64,000 nucleotides of DNA from NCBI GenBank assembly GCA_016800925.1, contig JABCPU010000007.1, positions 310,001 through 374,000 of the forward strand. The letters run 5' to 3'. Below the pieces are notes generated by a model. The model was not told where the DNA came from. It made no database searches and saw only the letters and a list, made by a program, of their open reading frames with translations. Both the position numbers and the translations under genes were made by a program. This document shows, one piece after another, positions 43,373-54,764 of this stretch; position 1 is the first letter of the stretch, and every line of letters begins with the position of its first letter. The DNA is from Suillus spraguei. Its lineage: Eukaryota > Basidiomycota > Agaricomycetes > Boletales > Suillaceae.

Positions 43373-43655
43373 GTTGTAAAGATACAACCTAACCTGGGCT
43401 GTAGATAAACTACCTCCTAAGTTAGTATGTGTGGTCTTGCGCTCTGTCTAGTCTGCTTCACTTGCAAAACAAGAGTGTTTGACCCTAAAGGTGGATGCCT
43501 GTTAGTATGGTCAAGTTCGAGTCAAACCAATGTGTGAATATAGTGTTGTAGTCAGCGGTAAGTTGTTGTAGTCAGCAGTAAGTTGTCATGGTCAGCGGTG
43601 ATCCTGCTGGAACTAGCGTCATTGGTAGTGGTACTAGCGTCGTAGGGATAAAGCC
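43373..43655. other. Unclassified sequence, possibly part of another LTR
   Basis: Begins TGTTGTAAAGATACAACC and carries repeated AGCGGTAAG / TCAGCGGT motifs. It continues past LTR-D at 44995. The complement (ACCGCT, TTACCGC) recalls the TACCG-rich stretch at 7440-7740, but no alignment was established. Confidence 0.3.
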
Positions 43656-44994
43656 TGTTACAACCATGCAAAACTGGGGCTACTAAGAAGTCCTGGTCTT
43701 ACATGGGGTTGTACCAGAGGGACAGAAAGTCGAAGGGGCTTGGCCTCAGCTCATACACTGTGCTCCTTACCCAAGTATGTGCCCTTAATTTCGGATGAAG
43801 TCCAAGGGGGAGTTATAGTGAAGTCCGGACGGAGTCCAGATGAACTCTGTAGGACAGGATAGCTTGATAGAGCTCCAAAGGACTTCCAGATGAGCGTGGG
43901 AATGCACCGGAACTATTTCCGGATAGTAGGGAGTAATGGTAAGACTACTGGAACAAGTTCCAAGTAGAATGGATGAAGGATGGACTCCTGGACAAAGTCC
44001 AGGGTAGGATAGTAGCAAAGCTCCGGAGGGACAGATGATCCATAGGTGTCGGAGGATATGATAGGATAGATTTGGAGGACCAGAGGTCCGAAGGTCCGGA
44101 GCTCGGAGGAGTGGAAGAGCAGAAGAGCAGAAGAGCAGAAGAGCAGATGATCGGATGATCAGATGAGTGTAGCTCTATGGATCTTAGGGAAGTGTTAACT
44201 ACTAGAGGGAAGTAGGTCTGGATATGGTATAGAAATAGTATAGACTACTCCGGACAAGGTCCGGAATAGAAACAGACAGGATAAGACTACCACAGGTAGA
44301 GTCGGAGGTGAATCGGATGAGAGACAGGCAATGGATGAAGTCCAAAAAGGATATAGAACATGGGATCAAAGCTCCGGCCTAGGGAGTGATCCCATAGGCC
44401 TGAGTCAGAAGCTTACAAGGGCTGGAGCCCAAGTGCAAGAATGGAAATGGAGTTATATAGACATGATAACAAGATACAGAAGTCAATGGAATATACAGAG
44501 GTAGGAAAGCAATGATCAGATTGAAGTCTGCAGGAGTTGTACTACAAGTTTATATACTGTAGGTAGCATGCCGGAAGGCAAGTAAGGATAGTTCGAGGCT
44601 ATGTTTGAGGCATTGTGGAACACAAGGCTATGAACTTGGAAATAAGACTTGTACGAAATATCTTATCAAGACGGGAGTTGAGATAACTGAAAGCCAGACT
44701 TAACCTAAAAGGAGTAACGCACAGGTGCACGGGAATAGTTTCGGATATGAGCATGGATTGGATATGGACACGGATTGGATATGGACACGGATTGGATATG
44801 GTCATGGATTGGATATGAACATGGATTGGATGGGTGGACTGAGTTGGATATGGATATGGATTAGTTATGGATGGATATGGATTGGAGTGGATGGATGGAT
44901 CGGACATGTGAGCTGGATTGGATGGGTGGACTAGGATGTATGGATTGGGTGTCCGGATGTCCATGGATCGGACCTGAATGTACGGTATATGACA
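43656..44994 (-). repeat. Solo LTR, family D
   Basis: 1339 bp, TGTTACAACCATGCAAAAC to GTACGGTATATGACA, with the perfect duplication AAGCC (43651-43655, 44995-44999). It has a short GAGCAGAA 8-bp array (44113-44150) and about four units of the 17-bp repeat near 44747-44815. Confidence 0.95.
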
Positions 44995-45628
44995 AAGCCT
45001 GTAGATGTAGCATTGAGCGAGCAGTGACAAGTGATGATATCTGCAGTAGCAGTAAGGTTGCAAGCGGTGCAGAGAAACAGTCAAGAAGTCCACAGTACTT
45101 TCAGCGGTCAAGTAGCGGTGTGCAAGAAGTTTCAGTCAAAATCGGGGCCAAAGATCTAGTGGTATGCCAGCGGTAACAGTGAACGAGCGAAATCGATTAA
45201 CAAGCAGTAGAGAACTTTAAAGACTAAGTCTACTACTGGGTAGATCCAGAGCTAGACACTAATCCTGACCTATAGTACGTGCAATGGGGTACAAATCAGG
45301 TGCTGTATTGTGCGGGGTACATGGTGCTTATATCCTAAATTGTACATATGTACTCAGAATGCTCTAGGCGAGATCAGTAGCACTTGAGTGCAGTAACTGC
45401 CATATGTAAACATAGCGCGAGGCAGCTGTGGCACGAGGCGACATGTAATAAGACTTGCCGTGGAATCAGTGATAACGAACATAAAACAAACTATGCACCA
45501 AATGGAGCTATGCGGATGCGGCAAGGACATGGAAGGACATTGGTACGTGGAATGTGGTGCGGCAGTCAGTATGGTGTGTGGTAAGCATGGAATGCCACTG
45601 GCAATGCTAAAGGAGTAAGATGGCCTTT
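44995..45628. other. Unclassified sequence, no gene recognised
   Basis: Continuation of the host sequence of LTR-D, rich in AGCGGT motifs (CAAGCGGTGC, TCAGCGGTC, GTAGCGGTG, CCAGCGGTAAC). No coding region is supported. Confidence 0.35.
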
Positions 45629-46103
45629 TGTCACAACCCACAAATGAATTAACGCAAGGGCAGAGACTAGGACTCAAACTAAGGTTATCACAAAGAAGAG
45701 AGAGGAGCAAGGACATCTTGGATTGCTACTATGTAGATACAAGAGGTTTGAACTAAAGAACTACTACAGCAAAACTAGCTAACTATATACACATATTGAA
45801 ACTGAGATGTAAACTGAGTTTGAAACTACTAGCCAATCATAAAATAGAAATGAGAATCATACAATGTGATAATTGTGACATTGTTATGACATCATATTCT
45901 AGAAGGTTCTAAGATCACATGATACTATCTTATCTTATCTTATCCGATAGCATCATAAAAGATCTCTTCATCTTCATCAGGCAGTTTGGTTATAGAAGCG
46001 GATATGGGGATTTCGATAGGATTTGGGTTTGTCTTAGCGCTGGGTTTAGACGCTTTAGGGAAATTAAGAAAAGAGTAATGATTTGTATTTGGAATTCGTG
46101 ACA
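45629..46103. repeat. Solo LTR, family E
   Basis: 475 bp, TGTCACAACCCACAAATG to GGAATTCGTGACA, with the perfect duplication CCTTT (45624-45628, 46104-46108). It does not match the other LTR families here and is AT-richer. TG...CA ends and duplication make it a solo LTR; its element type is unknown. Confidence 0.88.
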
Positions 46104-46325
46104 CCTTTGGACTGGTGGAGATTCCTATGTTCGGATATGGTATATGACAGTATCCCCTTCTTAAGGCCTAGCCCTTGAGGCCTGAGATCTGGAGATCCAG
46201 TCCAGATTAAAATGAATGCGTGATGATGGAGGAATAGGGCAAAGACTGGAAATTTGCATATAAGAGAACCGGCCTACTGATGGTGCAGTTAATTTCCCCT
46301 TTGATTTTATTACCACTGCTTCACT

Positions 46326-47265
46326 ATGTCTAACTCTGGCTCCAGCAAAAAGACCATCCAGCAACAGTTGGCTGAGTGCCAAGCTGCCTTATCTGCACAG
46401 GTGGCAGAAGTTGAACGCCTTCAAGCGGCAGTAGTGGCAGAGTAAGAGGCGGAATGCAAGCACAAGGAGGAGGAGCAGAAGCAGCTTGATATTGAGGAGA
46501 CTTGGAGGAATTTACAGGTGAAGGTCCTTGAAAAGGCCCAGATCCATACAGTGGCTCTGGCGGTGCGCCAAGCCAGTTTGTCCAGCGGTGGAGAGAAGTT
46601 TTATGCCGGATGTACAAAGGCTTGTACTTGGAACAATGCATTGAATACTTCCAGCAAAAAGGTGAGTTCCAGATTTCTTTTATCTGGTTTTCCCTACTGA
46701 TATCTGACAGATCTGGACTTGTGGTGTCTACTGTCTTACCAAGGAGAAGTGTGAGGGAGGAAATCCGCCAGCTAGGCCAGTTTCTGGCAAGGGGAAGAAA
46801 GGGGCACCTGAGGGGACTCCTTCCCCCAAGGGCAAGGGCAAAAGGAGGCAGCGCAGTCTGGAGGAACTGGAGTCTGAAGTGGAGGTGGTTTCCAGTCCCA
46901 GGACCATTGTTGGAGAGGAGACCTGGGCTGAGTATGATGATCAGGCTTGGGTGGTGGCAGCCAACAACATTGTGGCAGAGTTGTCCAGGACCAATCTCAT
47001 TCTGGAGAGGGGGATTCAGGCTGCTGAGGGGAGCCGGATTGCCATCGACAGGGTGAGTGCCAGCTTTGAGAGGTTCCTCCAGGAGCAGAGGGAGTTCCAG
47101 ACTCTTTTTCTGGAGGGCCTGAGGAACATTTTCTGGCCAGAGGTGGAGAAAACTCCAGACTCCATGGAAGGGACTGAGGAAGAGGAGGAGGTGCAGGAAG
47201 AGGCTGGGAAGGAGGTGGAGAAGAAGGCAGGACCCTCTAGTGGAAATATGGAGATGGAGGAATAG
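46326..47265 (+). CDS. Antisense gene of family B copy 2: coiled coil, Cys cluster, DDQAWVVAAN protein
   Basis: Exon 1 is 46326-46661 (112 codons) and exon 2 46711-47265, joined by a 49-bp intron (GTGAGT...CTGATATCTGACAG) whose phase is exactly zero, giving 296 codons plus stop. One in-frame TAA lies at 46442-46444. Residues 1-85 form a coiled coil (IQQQLAECQAALSAQVAEVE); Cys residues follow on both sides of the intron (GCTKACTW, then TCGVYCLTKEKC), a basic linker (KGKGKRRQRS), the conserved DDQAWVVAANNIVAELSRTN block with further heptads, and an acidic tail. In copy 1 the Cys residues form two CX2CX6C clusters, as in fungal binuclear zinc DNA-binding domains. It lies opposite to gag-pol and converges on it about 75 bp away. 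Function unknown. Confidence 0.75.
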
Positions 47266-47339
47266 ATGTCTGGATGCCTCTCTCTAGATAAATGTACATA
47301 TATGTCAACCTCTTGTCTTCAATTTGATATGTGTGGTCC

Positions 47340-48830
47340 TGGCTTGTCTGGATATGCCTTATGATATTCAGCTATGAGTTCCAGTGCATTCCCTAACTCA
47401 GTGGCAAGCAACCAGGACATTTTGTCGTCCATTCCCTCATATCTGGCCCAGCACATAAGTTATAATAATTGACAATGTCTTCTCTGGCGGTCAATCTTAG
47501 TGTTGAGAATCTCGGATATTTCATACTCCAGTTCACTGTCAACTTTGACTGGAGGTGGGGGTGGCTGGACTCGGTTAGGGATGGTGTTTGGAGTTGTTGG
47601 TTCTAACTGGGAGATGTGGAAGACAGGGTGTATGGATCACATGGAATTGGGAAGGCGTATAGCGAAGGAGTGCATGCCAGGTTTAGAGATGATATCAAAT
47701 GGCCCTAGGTTCTTTTCCAAGAGCTTCTTGGAGGGCCAGGTAGTCCGGAAGTACTTGGCTTTGACGAATACTTTGTCACCGACCTTGAAGTCTGGGGCTG
47801 GAGATCTTTTGGTGTCAGCCGGAACTTGATATCATTCTTGCACATGAGACATCTCGTCTTGGAGGAATTGGTGGAGTTCATCGAGGTCTATGGCATAATC
47901 CTGGGCATGGGCAGATGAGAGGTCTTTCTCCAGATGAATGGTCAAGCTAGGGTGATAACCCTTATTAGTGAAGAAAGGTGATACCCCAGTCATAGCGCTT
48001 GGAGCATTGTTGTAGGCAAATTCTGCTAAGGGTAGGAGTTCGGACCAATTGTCCTGCTGATAGTTGCAGTATATCCGGAGGTATTGTTCTAGGGTTTGGT
48101 TGGCATGCTTGGTTTGTCCATCCCCTTCTGGATGATAACCGGACATGAAGTGGAGGGCTATGTCTAATGCTTTTTCAAGGGACCAGAAGAAGTGGGATAC
48201 AAATTCTGTTCCCTGGTCCGAGGTAACATGGGACGGAACACTGTGCTTAGAGAACACATGAAGGAGGAATAGCCGAGTGAGGTCTGGAGATGTGATAGTG
48301 TCATGGGTAGGAACAAATATAGCCTGCTTGGAGAGTCGGTTGATGATAACTAGGATAGCAGTATACCTGGATGAGGGCAGAAGTTGCTCTATGAAACCCA
48401 TGGAAATGGAATTACAAGGCCTTGCCAGAACTGGGAGCTGCTTAAGGAGACTGTAGGGTTTATGCCGAGGGGTTTTGGTGTGGTTGCATGTCATGCAGGA
48501 TTTGATGTAGTCTTTGACATAAGCGCGTATACCCGGCCAAGTGTATTCCCAGCGGATGAGTTCTGACATCCGGTTCTGACCAAAGTGTCCAGATAGGGGG
48601 TGATCATGAGTATTCCGGAGCACCCAGAGATGGAGGTCATTGATTTCTGGAACATAGATATGGTTGTCGCAGTGGAGGAAACCATTATTGTCTGTGGACC
48701 ATCTAGTGTTCGGAGGTCTGGACATATGTTCAATGGCAATGGGATCATTGGGAAGGGCAGACAAGATGTTCTTATAAAGCTGCTTGATATCCATGAGTAT
48801 AGCTGCTCGGAGAACCAGAGTTGCTAGAGT
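47340..48830 (-). pseudogene. pol: Family B copy 2 integrase and chromodomain
   Basis: Zinc domain HDHPLSGHFGQNR...CMTCNHTK, core and chromodomain are in order. Two catalytic residues are changed: SISMGFIEQL has Gly for the first Asp, and GQTKHANQTLEQYL has Lys for the Glu; the middle Asp (SDQGTEF) remains. A stop near 47830 separates the core from the chromodomain (LEYEISEILNTKIDRQ) read down to about 47345. Copy 1 keeps the normal residues, so these are decay. Confidence 0.85.
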
Positions 48831-51554
48831 TGAGGCTCAAAGGGATGAAGTGAGCTGTTTCGAGGTGAATACTGGCTGGAGGTTATGAGGGTTTACTTGA
48901 GTGTAGTCCTTATCCCCTTCTTTAGGATACATGTCCCAGCGTCTAGTAAGGGAGTCTGGTTTGCCGCCAAGTTTTCTGGGCTGGAAGCGGATTATGAGAT
49001 TAAATTGGTGGAGGAATTCTGACCAGCAGGCTTGTTGGCAGGTAAGGAGTTTGTGTTAGCAACCTAGCCAGGCACTAATGAACTTGAACTTGAGTGGTGT
49101 CTGCAACAGGCGCTCTATAAAGAGTGACAGCCCGTGCATATTGGTCACCTAGCATGGAGTGCACTAGTTGCGTCGGGTTGGAGGTGGGCACGATGCGCTG
49201 TCTCACAACCACATCTCAGCGACAGGTTCTATGATGATCAAAGAGACTTAGAAGTGATGAGCTTCTAAGAAGTCGAAGTATAGACAATAAGCTTATTGAA
49301 GCTTATTGAAAGGAAGTTCAGGGTTGAAGATCAAGTAGATTCAAGTTAAAGAAGTACAAAGGCTATCTGCGCATATTTATACATAAGATTGAAGTGGAGT
49401 GTGAATATGTAAGTATTGCTGAATTAAGTATGAAGTCAGATAGCCAATAGAAGGACACATGCTCGTGAATGAGTCAGAGGCATATGAACCAATGAAAGCA
49501 CACAAGTGTGAAGGGGAGCCAAAGGTATAAAGGGTATGAGCCAATGAGACGATGCATGAGTCAAGAAGGAAAATGCAAAGGAAAAGATAAAAGGAAATAC
49601 AACACAAATCGTAGTCCGAGAGCCAACAGGTTGCTTGAGTAAACCAAAGGGTAGCGCATGTTGAAGCGCAAAGGGAAGCGTGAAGCATGGGAACAAGTAC
49701 GTGAGAAGTGCGAAAGGTGAGAGCGAGTGCGAAGTGCGAAGTGCATGAAGAAGGCAACACATGCGCGAGGGGTGAGCACTTAATGATGATGATGAAGAAG
49801 GCGGGCATAGGCAAGGTAAGGTGTGATGAGGGCGAGCCCGATGAGATAGCGGAGAATGAGTGTGAGGGCCTTGTTGGGACGAGAGTAGATGGTGATGCAT
49901 AGGAGGAAAAATGATTGTAGGGGCGCAAGAAGGTGTTCTTGTAACAGTTTGGTGGTAGCAAAGTACTTGAGGTTTTTGTGGTCTGTGATGACATCTACTG
50001 GCTCAGCTGAGCCTTCAAGATAGTGCCGCCAAGTTGGGAAGGCTTTGTAGATAGCTAAGAGTTCCTTGTCATGGACATCATAATTCAGCTCCGGTGGTTG
50101 GAGGGTGCGCAAGTAGAAAGCCACCAGGCGAAGTTCATTGTCTGGACATACAATGGAAAGTATGCCGGCTATTGCGTAATCAGAGGCATCAGTCTCAATA
50201 ACTATAGGAACATCTGGCATCCAGTGCATCAGCACTGGAGCTGTAATAAAGGCTTTCTTTAATGATTCGAAGGATTGGATTTCTGGCATTCATTGGTAAA
50301 TACCCAGGGAGGACCTTTGCGGGTGAGGCAAGTGAGGGGAACAACAATGTCCGAGTAATTGAAGATGAAGTGGCAGTAGAAGTTGGCAAACCTGAGGAAG
50401 GATTGTATGACTCTTACTTTCCAGGGCTCCGGCAATTTGCAGATAGCTTGGATCTTGTCCTGCGACATGGTAAGGCTAGCCGGGGAAAGGCGGTAGCCAA
50501 GATACTCAACTGAGGTGGAATGGAATTCGCACTTCTCCAGTTTAGCATATAGGCCATGCTTCCAGAGACGCCAGAGGACTTCAAGGACATGTTGTTTGTG
50601 GGTTTCGAGATCTTGGGAGTATATAAGGATATCATTGAGGTAAACAATAACACAGATGTCAAGCATATCAGCAAAGACGCTGTTCATGAGGCACTGGAAA
50701 GCTGCTGGAGCATTGGTGAGACCTTCCGGCATCACCAACCATTCATAGGAGCTGTAGCGGGTATGGAAGGCAGTCTTCCACTCATCTCTGTCTGCTATTG
50801 GGACTAAATGATAGGCAGACCGGAGATTGATTTTGGTGTAGACTTTTGCTTGGCTCAGAGAATCAAGGAGGTCAGCGATCAGGGAAAGTGGGTAGCGGTC
50901 TTTCTTCATGATTTTATTGAGTCCCCGGAAGTCCACACAGAGCTGGAGAGAACCATCTTTTTTCTTGATGAAGAGGCCAGGGGCTCCGTGTGGAGAGGAT
51001 GAGGAATGGAGGAGTCCAGCTGCAATGTTCTCATCTAGGAACTTGTGGAGAGCTTTAAGCTCAACCGGGGAAAGGGAATAGATGGTGCCAAGGGGCGGTT
51101 CAGCTCCCTCTTCCAAATCAATCTTCAGATTGTAAGGTCGGTGTGGAGGAAGTTGACTGGCTTTGCCCTTGTTGAAGACATCTGCAAACTCATGATATTC
51201 TGGTGGAACTCTGGACTTGTCTGGAGGTCCAGGAGGGAGTGTAGCAGCGCAGAGAGCAACACTGGGAGGACAGAGGAAAATGCAATACTGAGTGGACCCC
51301 TCGAGTTTGCAGGCCCAGCTAAAGGCAACTGCATTAATCAAGAAAATATTAGGTCTGGATGGGTCAGAGGTAGGAGCACTCGGTAGAGTTGGTGGGAGAG
51401 TTTCTGCCGGAGGCAGTGGAGGTGAATTCGTAGGGATTGAGGGCATTCCTTGTGATAAAGTCCAGAAATTGATGTGGCCCATGACCCAGTTAATCAACAG
51501 ATTATGTCGGGTGAGCCAGCTATGTCCAAGAACAATAACACAAGATGAATCCAA
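48831..51554 (-). pseudogene. pol: Family B copy 2 reverse transcriptase and RNase H
   Basis: Main frame 51554-50259 with GLFIKKKDGSLQLCVDF, INLRSAYHLV, MPEGLTNAPAAFQCL and VIVYLNDILIYS: the catalytic YLDD is YLND, a G to A change. A frame change near 50270 leads to RNase H (ETDASDYAIAGIL, YDVHDKELLAI, VITDHKNLKYF), split by LTR-C at 49946-49054 and continuing to about 48831. Copy 1 is the better-preserved relative. Confidence 0.88.
49054..49946. repeat. Solo LTR, family C
   Basis: 893 bp, TGTTAGCAACCTAGCC to GGTGTTCTTGTAACA, with the perfect duplication GTTTG (49049-49053, 49947-49951). It is inserted in the RNase H region of copy 2; homology to copy 1 is continuous across it when removed. 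Confidence 0.95.
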
Positions 51555-52338
51555 CAGAGTAACCTAAAATGTATCAGAGGTAACTTTGCCGGTGGAGAAT
51601 TGGATAGGTAAGTCTATAGCATGGGTAACTATGTTATTGGTCATACCATCAAACAACTGAAGCGGAGGAACTGCATAGGTACGAAGATTATATTTTCAGA
51701 TAAAACTAGATTCTATAAAACAATGAGAAGAGCCACAATCTACTAGAGCCGGAAAAGTGGAGGTATCAGGGTACATAGGAAGGGAAACATAGAGGGTCAA
51801 AGAAGTCAGATTAGATAGGGAAACAGTGTTGAGTCGTAGCTCTGGTGTGTAGGTTGAGTCAATGCAACCCCTGTCCCACACGGAGTCAAGAGGGTCACGG
51901 ACTATTTTTTTTGACTTATTGGACTCCGGTTTGTCTTCCGGAGTTACTGTTGCCACGTGGGCCTTGGCTGCATGTGAGGTTTGCTTGGGGCATTCCCAGG
52001 CAGTATGGCTGGGTCCACCGCAGAAGAGACAGAGTTTGAGGTCGAAATGCCTCTTGCATTCTTCCGCTGTTAGTCTTCCATCCTTGCCTAGCTTGTTATC
52101 AAGGTTCAGAGGTTTAGGTTTAGGAGCAGCGGAAGTGGAAGGACTTCCAGAGTTACTGCCGGAACTGGAATTGGGCTTGTTCTGGTCAGTACTGGAGGTA
52201 GGGGCAGGAGATTTGGCAGGCAGATTGGATGAGGTGGCTTTGCTCTCCCGGGAGATCTCTCCCTTTCACTTCCAGTACTGGGCATCAATGGTCTGGGAGA
52301 GAGTCTTGAATTCTGGCAGGGTAGTGGGTTTGCCCTGG
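51555..52338 (-). pseudogene. Family B copy 2 gag C-terminus, zinc knuckle and protease
   Basis: Reads a Ser/Pro linker (SSGSNSGSPSTSAAPKPKP), a zinc knuckle CLFCGGPSHTAWEC (CX2CX4HX4C, near 52000), then protease with FPALVDCGSSHCFIESSFI (near 51720) where DCG is the aspartic protease active-site loop. Stops occur near 52265 and 51695. This segment is exactly what copy 1 lacks. Confidence 0.82.
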
Positions 52339-53829
52339 TGTTATGACCATGCAAAACCGGAGATTAGTAAGAAGTCATGGTCTTACATGGGGTTGTACTG
52401 GAGGGTTGTAAGTCAAAGGGGCTTGGCCTCAGCTCGTACGCTGTGCCCCTTACCCGAGTATGTGCCCTTAATTTCGGATGAAGTCCAAGGGAGAGTTCTG
52501 GTGGAGTCCGGATGGAGGGTCCGGACGAACTCTAAGGCAGGATAGCTCGACAGAGCTCCGATGGACTTCTGGATGAGCGCGGGAATGCGCCGGAACTATT
52601 TCCGGAAGGTAGGGAGTAATGGTAACACTACTGGAACAAGTTCCAAGTCGAACAGATGAAGGATGGTCCGCTGGACAAAGTCCAGGGCAGGATAGGAGCA
52701 GAGCTCCGGAGGGAAAGATGATTCATAGATGTCAGAGGATAGGATAGGATGGATCCGGAGGACTAGGGGTCCGAAGGTCCAGAGCTCAGAGGAGCGGACG
52801 AGTGGACGAGCGGACGAGCGGACGAGCGGACGAGCGGACGAGCGGACGAGCGGACGAGCGGACGAGCGGATGGTCAGATGATCGGATGGTCGGATGAGCA
52901 TAGCTCTGTGGATCTTAGAGGAAGTGTTGGCTACTAGAGAGGAGTAGGTCCGGATATGGTGTAGAGATAGTATAGACTACTCTGGACAAGGTCTGGAATA
53001 GAAACAGACAGTATAAGACTACCAAAGGTAGAGTCGGAGGTGAAACAGATGATAGACGGAGATGGACGAAGTCCGAAAAGATTTATATGACATAGGATCA
53101 AAGCTCCGGCCTAGGGAGTGATCCCATAGGCCTGAGTCAGAAGCTTACAAGGGCTGGAGCCCAAGTGCAAGAACGGAGATGGAGTTATATAGACATGATA
53201 ACAGGATACAGAGTAATCAAAGGAATATACAGAAGTAGGAACAATGAATCAGACTAAGGTCTTCAGGAGTTGTACTACAAGTTTATATACTGTAGGAGCA
53301 TGCTGGAGGGTAAGTATGGATAGTCCGAGGCTATGTCTGAAGCATACGGAAACACATTAGTAAGTACAGCAGGACATAAGGCTATGAACTCGGAGATGAA
53401 GCTCGTACGAAATACTTATCAAGACGGAGGCAGAGATCACCGAGAACCGGAAGCACAGAGATACCCAGAAGCCGGAGACACAGGTATATTCTAAAAGGGG
53501 TAATGCGCAGGTGCGCGGGAATAGTTCGTATATGACTTGGATCGGATATGGACACAGATCGGATATGGACACAGATCGGATATGGACACAGATCGGATAT
53601 GGACACAGATCGGATATGGACACAGATCGGATATGGACACAGATCGGATATGGACACAGATCGGATATGGACACAGATCAGATATGGACACGGATGGATA
53701 TGGATTGGAGTGGATGGGTGGATCGGATATGTGAACTGGATTGGATGGGTGGATCAGATATGTGTAGGTTGGGTGTCTGGATGTCCATGGATTGGATTTG
53801 ATCTAGACCTGAATGTACGGTATATGACA
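52339..53829 (-). repeat. Solo LTR, family D, long allele
   Basis: 1491 bp, TGTTATGACCATGCAAAAC to GTACGGTATATGACA, with the perfect duplication CCTGG (52334-52338, 53830-53834). It is longer than other copies because of expanded arrays: about ten GAGCGGAC units at 52793-52870 and nine 17-bp units (ATCGGATATGGACACAG) at 53541-53693. Inserted in gag. Confidence 0.95.
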
Positions 53830-53834
53830 CCTGG

Positions 53835-54577
53835 TGGCTGATTTCATCCTTGATGTGAGCTAGAAGTCCATTATAGAATTGCCAGCATAGGGCACCGTCG
53901 CCCCAGCCCCAGACTTGGGATGTGAGTCGCTGGAATTCTACAATGTACTTATTGATATGCTGTCCATCGCGCATGCATAACTGCTCAAGTTGTGCCTCAG
54001 CATCCCCAACTGGGTCATGAGGGCCAAAGTTGGTCTGAAGTTCTAACATGAACGCAGCATAGTCGTCCATCCAGTCTGGACGATTGTAGGCATCATTAGA
54101 AAGGAGGTCTGGTTCAAACCATTCAAGAGCCATACCCTTAAGGTAGGATTGGGCAAAGTTGACCTTGATCCGGTTGGCACAGAAAGTCTGCAGTTTGCTC
54201 TGGAAGTGGAGCTCACAGAGGACTAGGAAAGCCTGGAGTTTATGAGGCTTGGAGCCATCGAAGGCATCTGGCTCCTGGAGCTTAACCTTACTGTCATCCT
54301 GACTTGTAGAGAGACAATTGTTGCAAGCAAGTTGATGGATGGCTTTGGACAAGCGGAGTAGGACCCGGTCCTGAGGATTCAAATCATCTTCATCATCCTC
54401 ATTATCTTCCGGGTCAGGGTTAGGTTCATCATCAGGATCACCACCTTCTTCATTCAGCAGGTGGCCGCCCTCTTCGTTGTCAAGGTGTAGTTGTACTGGG
54501 TTTGATTCTTCCGGTTCGTCTTCAGCCGGAGTCCAAGTGGGTGTTTACGGATCAGGCCTTCTCATGAGTGCAGACAT
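53835..54577 (-). pseudogene. gag: Family B copy 2 gag, N-terminal part
   Basis: Starts at ATG 54577 (MSALMRRPDP), followed at once by TAA (54547-54545), an acidic stretch, then the Gag domain: LSKAIHQLACNNCLS, YLKGMALEWFEPDLL, DWMDDYAAFMLELQTNFG, MRDGQHINKYIVEFQRLTS. It joins the C-terminal part across LTR-D. It packages element RNA in virus-like particles in functional relatives. Confidence 0.88.
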
Positions 54578-54751
54578 GCTTTGTCCTATATCACTCGTAC
54601 TATGACTATGATGACATGTGGAGAAGCTGGTGAATGTTTTAACAATGGGTGTTGGGTCTCATTGGACTGGACCAAGTCTGGCTGCTCGGAGAGTATTCTG
54701 AGTCTTTCTGAGAGGCATGGCGGATTTGGTGTGTATACTCAGAAAGGTGTG

Positions 54752-54762
54752 AGTTCAAATAT
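54752..54762 (-). promoter_or_regulatory. Self-priming primer-binding site of family B
   Basis: On minus, ATATTTGAACT lies two bases after the 5' LTR-B end (CTTAACA GT). It pairs with AGTTCGAATAT of the LTR-B transcript start with one G-U pair. That start lies 34 nt after the TATATAA box in well-preserved LTRs (for example 61059 and 61093-61103). Confidence 0.55.
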
Positions 54763-54764
54763 AC

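Noticed and set aside
43373..45628. A further LTR from TGTTGTAAAG with LTR-D nested
   Set aside because: No right end with a matching duplication (GGTCA) could be found.
52797..52870. Possible CRISPR or satellite from evenly spaced GAGCGGAC
   Set aside because: Contiguous 8-bp tandem units without spacers inside an LTR; a microsatellite-like array.
53511..53841. Long repetitive ORFs encoding GYGHRSDMDTDRIW
   Set aside because: They are translations of the 17-bp array in LTR-D in several frames; open in most frames by composition and not a gene.
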